Shown here in pieces: positions 5,343 through 9,000 of a stretch of DNA of 9,000 nt. Within the stretch, counting starts at the first letter, position 1; every line of letters begins with the position of its first letter. The stretch is from positions 1-9,000 of the forward strand of contig LUYR01000199.1 of assembly GCA_001603335.1 (NCBI GenBank), read 5' to 3'. The notes beneath the pieces were generated by a model. That model was not told the origin of the DNA. It saw only the letters and a list, made by a program, of their open reading frames with translations, and made no database searches. This DNA is from Rhodospirillales bacterium Alpha_05. Lineage in GTDB: Bacteria; Pseudomonadota; Alphaproteobacteria; Rhodospirillales; Rhodospirillaceae. The position numbers and the translations under genes were made by a program.

Positions 5343-5555
5343 ATGGCTGCAAAAGATCGATATTCGTTCGGAATCGAGTGCCCATCCTGCGGAAACAAAG
5401 GCGAGATATTTTTCTCGGAGAACGATCACCCTTGGGCCCCGCCAGAGACCACCGTTACAAAACTGGACGGGCAGTTCTCGTATACCCAGGAGCCTAATTG
5501 GGGAAAAGTCTCGGTTACGTGCGAGCGATGCAAAATAACACTCCCAAAGATGTAA
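5343..5555 (+). CDS. zinc-ribbon-like small protein
   Basis: A 70-residue protein with two CxxC knuckles: C13-P-S-C16 near the N-terminus and C60-E-R-C63 near the C-terminus, with a beta-rich, aromatic stretch between (KGEIFFSENDHPW, LDGQFSYTQEPNWGKVSVTC). This is the outline of a zinc ribbon that probably binds one metal ion. GGGGGAG precedes the ATG at 5343, which decides the start over an in-frame upstream candidate at 5241 lying inside the previous gene. Codons here are visibly less G/C-ending than in neighbours (many A/T third positions), suggesting a different origin. It sits directly before the integrase. Its partner and role are unknown; a nucleic-acid or protein-binding accessory is possible. 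Confidence 0.75.
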   Translation: MAAKDRYSFGIECPSCGNKGEIFFSENDHPWAPPETTVTKLDGQFSYTQEPNWGKVSVTCERCKITLPKM

Positions 5556-5557
5556 AC

Positions 5558-6613
5558 ATGATTGCCCGCCTCAAGAACGTCCAGCGCATCGCATCGAAGG
5601 GCAAGGTCTACTATTACCACCGCCCGACGAAGACGCGCATTCAGGCAGCTTACGGCACGGCGGCGTTCATTGTTGAGGTCACTCGCCTCAACAACGCCCT
5701 TGAGAACGCCGCGCCGACGCCTGGGACGCTAGGCTCGCTGATGGCTGCCTATCGGGCTTCGCCAGACTTCAAAGACCGCGCAGCGCGCACGCGCGACGAC
5801 TACAACGGCATCATGGATTGGCTCAAGGCCATCGACGACACCCCCCTTGCCGACATCACCCCCGCATTCGCGATCAAGCTCCGCGATAAGGCCTACGCGA
5901 AGAAGAAGCGGAGATTCGCGAACTACGTCGTCACCTTCGGCGGTCTGTTGTTCAAGTGGGCGATCCCGCGCGAACTCGTGGCATCGAACCCGTTCGAGAA
6001 CGTCCCCCACCTCCGCAAGCCCCACGACGAGCCGCATACAAACCGCTCATGGAGCGCCGCCGAACTCGACGCCTTCCTTCAGGCGGCACCGCTCGGCATT
6101 CGCGCGGCCGTCGCACTCGGAGCTTACGCAGGGCTCCGCGAAGGCGATGCCCTCGCGCTCCCGTGGTCCGCCTACAAGAACGGCGTGATCAGTTACCGCC
6201 AGGGAAAAACCGGAGATCGGGTCGAAGTCCCCGCGCACCGGAGACTTGTCGAAATTCTCGGCGAGACACCTCGCAAAGGCCTTGTGATCGTCACAGGACA
6301 ACGTGGCTTGCCTATGACCACCAACGGTTTCCTCACGATGTTCAAGAAAACCCGCGCGAAATTGCTCAAGGAAGGGGTCATCGACGAAGGCCTGACGTTC
6401 CACGGGCTTCGCCACACCGCCGCGACCATGCTCGCAGACGCCGGGTGCGACACGCGGGACATCATGTCGGTGACCGGCCACCGCACCGAAGCGACTGTCG
6501 CGGTCTACACTCGCACCGCCGACCGGAAACGTCGCGCCGTGGATGCCGTCGACCGGCTCGAAAAAGCACAGACGGCGAACGCAGAGTGTAAAACTTCGGC
6601 GAAAAAAGTGTAA
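5558..6613 (+). CDS. int: tyrosine recombinase / phage integrase
   Basis: A 351-residue site-specific recombinase. With the first M of MIARLKNVQR as residue 1, the catalytic set is complete: R194 in AGLREGDALALP, K217 in QGKTGD, H282-x-x-R285 in FHGLRHTAATMLADAG, H308 in VTGHRTEATVAVYT, and nucleophile Y317. Residues about 1-40 look like a small arm-binding domain (KVYYYHRPTKTRI), and about 57-150 are the core-binding SAM-like domain (GTLGSLMAAYRASPDF through GGLLFKWA). It cuts and rejoins DNA at attachment sites to insert or excise the element. ATG at 5558 lies two bases after the preceding stop without a clear ribosome site; ATG 5528 would add ten residues and overlap the zinc-ribbon gene. 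It reads toward the tRNA-Gln 3' end, which is the expected attachment site. Confidence 0.95.
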   Translation: MIARLKNVQRIASKGKVYYYHRPTKTRIQAAYGTAAFIVEVTRLNNALENAAPTPGTLGSLMAAYRASPDFKDRAARTRDDYNGIMDWLKAIDDTPLADITPAFAIKLRDKAYAKKKRRFANYVVTFGGLLFKWAIPRELVASNPFENVPHLRKPHDEPHTNRSWSAAELDAFLQAAPLGIRAAVALGAYAGLREGDALALPWSAYKNGVISYRQGKTGDRVEVPAHRRLVEILGETPRKGLVIVTGQRGLPMTTNGFLTMFKKTRAKLLKEGVIDEGLTFHGLRHTAATMLADAGCDTRDIMSVTGHRTEATVAVYTRTADRKRRAVDAVDRLEKAQTANAECKTSAKKV

Positions 6614-6616
6614 AAC
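6585..6616 (+). repeat. two 10-bp direct repeats, possible recombinase arm sites
   Basis: AGTGTAAAAC occurs at 6585-6594 and again at 6607-6616, 22 bp apart start to start (about two helical turns). The pair spans the integrase stop codon and lies about 50 bp from the tRNA 3' end. Short direct repeats beside a tRNA attachment core are typical of integrase arm-type or excisionase sites; that role is inferred. Confidence 0.5.
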
Positions 6617-6624
6617 CGCAAAAA

Positions 6625-6650
6625 GAAAGCCCGGAAAAATCCGGGCTTTC
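6625..6650. terminator. bidirectional intrinsic terminator between integrase and tRNA-Gln
   Basis: A perfect inverted repeat with 11-bp arms (GAAAGCCCGGA / TCCGGGCTTTC) and an AAAA loop at 6636-6639. On the minus strand it is followed by a T-rich tract (TTTTTGCGGTTTT), so it is best placed to end the tRNA transcript. On the plus strand it is followed by GCTTTT and can also end the integrase transcript. Confidence 0.85.
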
Positions 6651-6665
6651 GCTTTTAGAATCAAT

Positions 6666-6710
6666 TGGCTGGGGGACGAGGATTCGAACCTCGACTAACG
6701 GAGTCAGAGT
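6666..6710. other. putative attachment site (tRNA-Gln 3' half)
   Basis: A tyrosine recombinase gene ends 52 bp from the 3' end of tRNA-Gln. Elements of this kind usually recombine within the 3' half of a tRNA, from the anticodon loop to the CCA. The exact crossover is not visible because the other att copy lies outside the window to the left. The extent given is an estimate. Confidence 0.5.
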
Positions 6711-6739
6711 CCGTGGTTCTACCGTTAAACTATCCCCCA
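6666..6739 (-). tRNA. tRNA-Gln (anticodon CTG)
   Basis: A 74-nt tRNA on the minus strand including an encoded CCA (6666-6668). It shows a 7-bp acceptor stem TGGGGGA/TCCCCCA, discriminator G, anticodon stem ACGGA/TCCGT, loop CTCTGAC, and a T-arm CGAGG-TTCGAAT-CCTCG. The anticodon is at 6705-6707. It reads CAG codons. Its 3' end faces the integrase, marking it as the probable insertion target, and its 3' part may be supplied by the element after integration. The intact structure means the tRNA still works after insertion. Confidence 0.97.
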
Positions 6740-6745
6740 CCAGGG

Positions 6746-6767
6746 CGTTACCATGGTTGCGGTAACG
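6746..6767. other. hairpin in the tRNA-Gln leader region
   Basis: CGTTACC (6746-6752) and GGTAACG (6761-6767) are perfect 7-bp inverted arms around an 8-nt loop. They lie six bases outside the tRNA 5' end. The hairpin could form in the 5' leader of the tRNA precursor, or the dyad could be a protein-binding site; nothing shows which. Confidence 0.45.
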
Positions 6768-6779
6768 TGTGAGGGCGGC

Positions 6780-6785
6780 TGTATA
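6780..6785 (-). promoter_or_regulatory. possible -10 box for tRNA-Gln
   Basis: TATACA on the minus strand, about 40 bp upstream of the tRNA 5' end. I find no convincing -35 hexamer 16-18 bp further up, so this is weak. The rest of 6740-6943 (about 200 bp between tRNA and epimerase) holds only the leader hairpin above and short A/T-richer runs around 6809-6825. No gene is seen there. Confidence 0.25.
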
Positions 6786-6943
6786 GCACGGTCGGATCGG
6801 CCTGTGTACCCTTTTTTTGCATATCTCGCCGCGGTCGTCGTGATCGGGGTTTCATCCTCGGCGGATTGCATTTTCCGCCGCCATCCCCGAAACTGCGCCG
6901 AGCCCTCCGGGCGCGAAAACCCTCAGCATCGGATACCTCCACC

Positions 6944-7960
6944 ATGGTCACTCTGGTTACCGGCGCCGCCGGCTTCATCGGCTTCCACACCGCGCAGCGG
7001 CTGCTGAACGATGGCCACGAGGTGGTCGGCATCGACAACCACAACACCTATTACGACCCGGCGCTGAAATCCGCCCGCACCTCCCTCCTGAAGCAGCACA
7101 AGGGCTACACCGACGTCGTCGGCGACGTCGCCGACCTCGCGACGCTGCAAAAGCTGTTCGCCGAGCGCAAGCCCGAGCGGGTGATCCACCTCGCGGCGCA
7201 AGCCGGGGTGCGCTACTCGGTGGAGAACCCCTTCGCCTACGTGCAGAGCAACCTCGTCGGCTTCGCCAACATCCTCGAGTGCTGCCGCAACGGTGGCGTC
7301 GGCCACCTCGTCTATGCCTCGACGAGTTCGGTGTTCGGCGCCAACGCGGCGATGCCATTCGCCGAGTCGCAGGGCACCGCCCACCCGATGAGCCTCTACG
7401 CCGCGACGAAGAAGTCGAACGAGGTGATGGCCCACTCCTACAGCCACCTCTTCGGCCTCCCGACCACCGGCCTGCGCTTCTTCACCGTCTACGGTCCGTG
7501 GGGCCGCCCCGACATGGCGTTGTTCAAGTTCACCAAGGCGATCCTCGCCGGCGAGCCGATCGACGTGTTCAACCGCGGCCAGATGACCCGCGACTTCACC
7601 TATGTGGAAGACATCGTCGAGGGCGTGGTGCGGGTCGCGGCCAAACCCGCCCAGGTCGATCCGGACTGGATCGCCGACGCCGCCAACCCCGACCCGTCGG
7701 CGAGCGGCATCGCCCCCTACCGGATCTTCAACATCGGCGGCGGCGCGCCGGTGCCGTTGATGGAGTACATCCGCACCCTCGAGCAGTGCCTCGGCAAGAC
7801 CGCGAGCCTCAACCTGCTGCCGATGCAGCCGGGCGACGTCCCCGCCACCGCCGCCGACACCTCGGCCCTGCGCGCGTGGGTCGGCTACGCCCCCGACACT
7901 CCGGTGTCCGAAGGCGTGGCGCGCTTCGTCGATTGGTATCGGGATTACTTCCGCGTCTGA
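6944..7960 (+). CDS. UDP-glucuronate 4-epimerase-like NAD-dependent epimerase
   Basis: A 338-residue extended short-chain dehydrogenase/reductase. The NAD-binding GxxGxxG is G7-A-A-G10-F-I-G13, D31 ends strand 2 (GID) to hold the ribose, and the catalytic residues are Y152-x-x-x-K156 in SLYAATKKSNE, with the Ser/Thr cluster at 126-129. The stretch RFFTVYGPWGRPDMALFKFTKAIL followed by IDVFN-GQMTRDFTYVEDIVEG is characteristic of UDP-glucuronate 4-epimerases (CapI/LpsL type), which make UDP-galacturonate for capsule or LPS. Length fits the family (about 335). The ATG at 6944 is preferred since MVTLVTGAAGFIG is the family N-terminus; a 26-residue upstream extension from 6866 has no counterpart. 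The ribosome site is weak. The neighbouring glycosyltransferase supports surface-polysaccharide synthesis. This is a host gene, not part of the element. Confidence 0.88.
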   Translation: MVTLVTGAAGFIGFHTAQRLLNDGHEVVGIDNHNTYYDPALKSARTSLLKQHKGYTDVVGDVADLATLQKLFAERKPERVIHLAAQAGVRYSVENPFAYVQSNLVGFANILECCRNGGVGHLVYASTSSVFGANAAMPFAESQGTAHPMSLYAATKKSNEVMAHSYSHLFGLPTTGLRFFTVYGPWGRPDMALFKFTKAILAGEPIDVFNRGQMTRDFTYVEDIVEGVVRVAAKPAQVDPDWIADAANPDPSASGIAPYRIFNIGGGAPVPLMEYIRTLEQCLGKTASLNLLPMQPGDVPATAADTSALRAWVGYAPDTPVSEGVARFVDWYRDYFRV

Positions 7961-8949
7961 CGCAGGCGCCAGCGCGCCTCGGCGCGCACCACCGCGAGCA
8001 CCGCGCCGCGCAACTCCGGCGCGGCGATCGCGGCCCACTTACCCGAGCGGGCGCAGGCTTTGACCCAGAGCGCGCCGAGCATTTCGTCGATCGCCGCGGC
8101 GGCGATTCCCGCCTCCAGCGCCTTTTCCCGCAACGCCGGAAACCACTGCCGCGCCCAGGGCAGCAGCGCCGCTTCGGCGGCGACGCCCGCCTTGTTGAGG
8201 TGGCCGATGGCGTACTGGTTGTCGACGTCGCGATCGGTGTAGGCCATGCCGATGGCGTCGAGGCGGGCGCGGATCACTGCGGTGTTGCGCTCCGAGGTGA
8301 GCGCGAACCTGGCGCGGCTGATCGAGCCTTCGTGCACCCGACGCTTCACCAGCACCTCCGGCAAGGTCGCCGCCGCGTGCGCCCAGGTGAGGCGGGCGAA
8401 CATCTCGTAGTCGCTGCACACCGGAAACGCCGGATCGTAGGGATAGTCCGCGAGGACCGCGCGCCGCGCCATCACCGTCGATTGCAGCACCGGGCAGCGG
8501 AACAGGGCGTGGGCACGGATCGCGTCGGCGTCGAGCGGGCGGCGCTTGACCTTGCCGGTGGCGCGGCCGTCGGCGCGGATCTCCTCGCTCAACGTCGCCA
8601 CCAGGGCGATGCCGGGGTTGGCGTCGAGGAACGCCGCCTGGCGCGCGAGGCGCTCGGGCAGCGCGAGGTCGTCGCTGTCGAGGATCGCGACATAGTCGCC
8701 GCGCGCCGCCGCAAGACCGGCGTTGCGCGCCGCCGGGATGCCGGTATTGCGCCCCTGCTCGACGATCACCATTCGCGGATCGGGGATCGCGCGCAGGCGG
8801 GCGACGGTGTCGTCGGTGGAGCCGTCGTCCACCACCACCACCTCGATCGCGGCCAGGGTCTGGCGCAGCAGGCTTTCGATCGCCGCCCCCACCATCGCGC
8901 CGCGATTGTGAACCGGCATCACCACCGAGACCTTCGGCATCCCGCTCAT
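7945..8949 (-). CDS. family 2 glycosyltransferase
   Basis: A 334-residue GT-A fold glycosyltransferase. It shows KVSVVMPVHNRGAMVGAAIESLLRQT (about 6-31), VVVDDGSTDDT with D41-D42 for nucleotide-sugar binding, RNTGIPAARNAGLAAARGDYVAILDSDD with the metal-binding D91-x-D93, and C-terminal CSDYEMFARL (D180 a candidate base) and RRVHEGSIS (H206). Such enzymes transfer a sugar from a UDP- or dTDP-sugar to a growing glycan at the cytoplasmic face. No transmembrane segment is seen. The start at 8949 has GGGAG nine bases upstream; MPKVSVV three codons later is the alternative. Its 3' end overlaps the convergent epimerase by 16 bp (7945-7960), and its ATG overlaps the stop of the upstream gene as ATGA, implying an operon. 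Acceptor and donor are unknown. Confidence 0.9.
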   Translation of the reverse strand: MSGMPKVSVVMPVHNRGAMVGAAIESLLRQTLAAIEVVVVDDGSTDDTVARLRAIPDPRMVIVEQGRNTGIPAARNAGLAAARGDYVAILDSDDLALPERLARQAAFLDANPGIALVATLSEEIRADGRATGKVKRRPLDADAIRAHALFRCPVLQSTVMARRAVLADYPYDPAFPVCSDYEMFARLTWAHAAATLPEVLVKRRVHEGSISRARFALTSERNTAVIRARLDAIGMAYTDRDVDNQYAIGHLNKAGVAAEAALLPWARQWFPALREKALEAGIAAAAIDEMLGALWVKACARSGKWAAIAAPELRGAVLAVVRAEARWRLRQTRK

Positions 8950-9000
8950 CGCTGCAAACTCCCGAGAACCGCGATCAATCCGTCGGCCGCGGCGTCCACC
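8946..9000 (-). CDS. C-terminal end of an upstream gene (partial)
   Basis: On the minus strand the frame from the window edge reads VDAAADGLIAVLGSLQR and stops at TGA (8946-8948), overlapping the glycosyltransferase ATG as ATGA. The tight overlap and G/C-ending codons suggest a coupled upstream gene, plausibly another glycan-synthesis gene by context. Seventeen residues are too few to name it. Confidence 0.5.
   Translation of the reverse strand, partial: VDAAADGLIAVLGSLQR

Noticed and set aside
5498..5557. Upstream TTG start giving a 371-residue integrase
   Set aside because: It would overlap the zinc-ribbon gene by 58 bases and start with a TTG lacking a good ribosome site. The ATG at 5558 just after the preceding stop fits the usual integrase N-terminus better.
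6923..8038. Minus-strand open frame of 371 codons opposite the epimerase
   Set aside because: The + strand shows an unmistakable NAD-dependent epimerase with complete motifs. The antisense product is arginine/glycine/valine-rich without a family pattern.
1..9000. CRISPR array, insertion sequence or transposase
   Set aside because: No regularly spaced repeats with unique spacers, no DDE transposase reading frame and no IS-type terminal inverted repeats were seen on either strand.

Overview
The window suggests a high-GC alphaproteobacterium. It carries a GapR/DUF2312-type protein, a family largely confined to Alphaproteobacteria and their phages. Coding third positions are strongly G/C biased, and one tRNA gene has an encoded CCA end. 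The window crosses the edge of an integrated element, very probably a prophage. Positions 1 to about 6665 are the element; positions from about 6666 onward are host chromosome.

Element side (1-6665). All genes lie on the + strand, tightly packed, often with ATGA or stop-GCC-ATG junctions, as in one early-type phage operon. In order: the 3' end of an unknown gene; a GapR-like DNA-binding protein; a conserved phage-type hypothetical protein; a 52-residue single-pass membrane protein; an HD-domain phosphohydrolase; a DnaN (sliding clamp)-like protein cut in two by an in-frame TAG; a long DEDDh exonuclease with an unusual C-terminal extension; a 36-residue membrane protein; an unknown 110-residue protein; a PAPS-reductase/ATP-pyrophosphatase-like protein bracketed by an 18-bp direct repeat; a 20-codon mini-ORF; an excisionase-like small helix-turn-helix protein; a zinc-ribbon protein; and a tyrosine recombinase. 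Together these suggest replication, DNA processing and nucleotide metabolism, ending in an integration/excision module. No structural or lysis genes are visible, so the rest of the element must lie to the left.

Junction (about 6585-6740). The integrase reads toward a tRNA-Gln(CTG) gene on the opposite strand, whose 3' end faces the integrase. This is the classic layout for an element integrated into the 3' end of a tRNA gene. Between them lie a perfect 11-bp-stem bidirectional terminator and two 10-bp direct repeats that could be recombinase arm sites.

Host side (6740-9000). After an intergenic stretch of about 200 bp come a UDP-glucuronate 4-epimerase-like enzyme (+) and, convergent with it and overlapping by 16 bp, a family 2 glycosyltransferase (-). 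A further gene on the - strand ends at the right edge. This looks like a surface-polysaccharide locus.

Points most worth a second look: the amber-split clamp gene, the direct repeats that exactly bracket the PAPS-reductase-like gene, the paired 17-nt palindromes inside the exonuclease gene, and the recombinase/tRNA attachment architecture.
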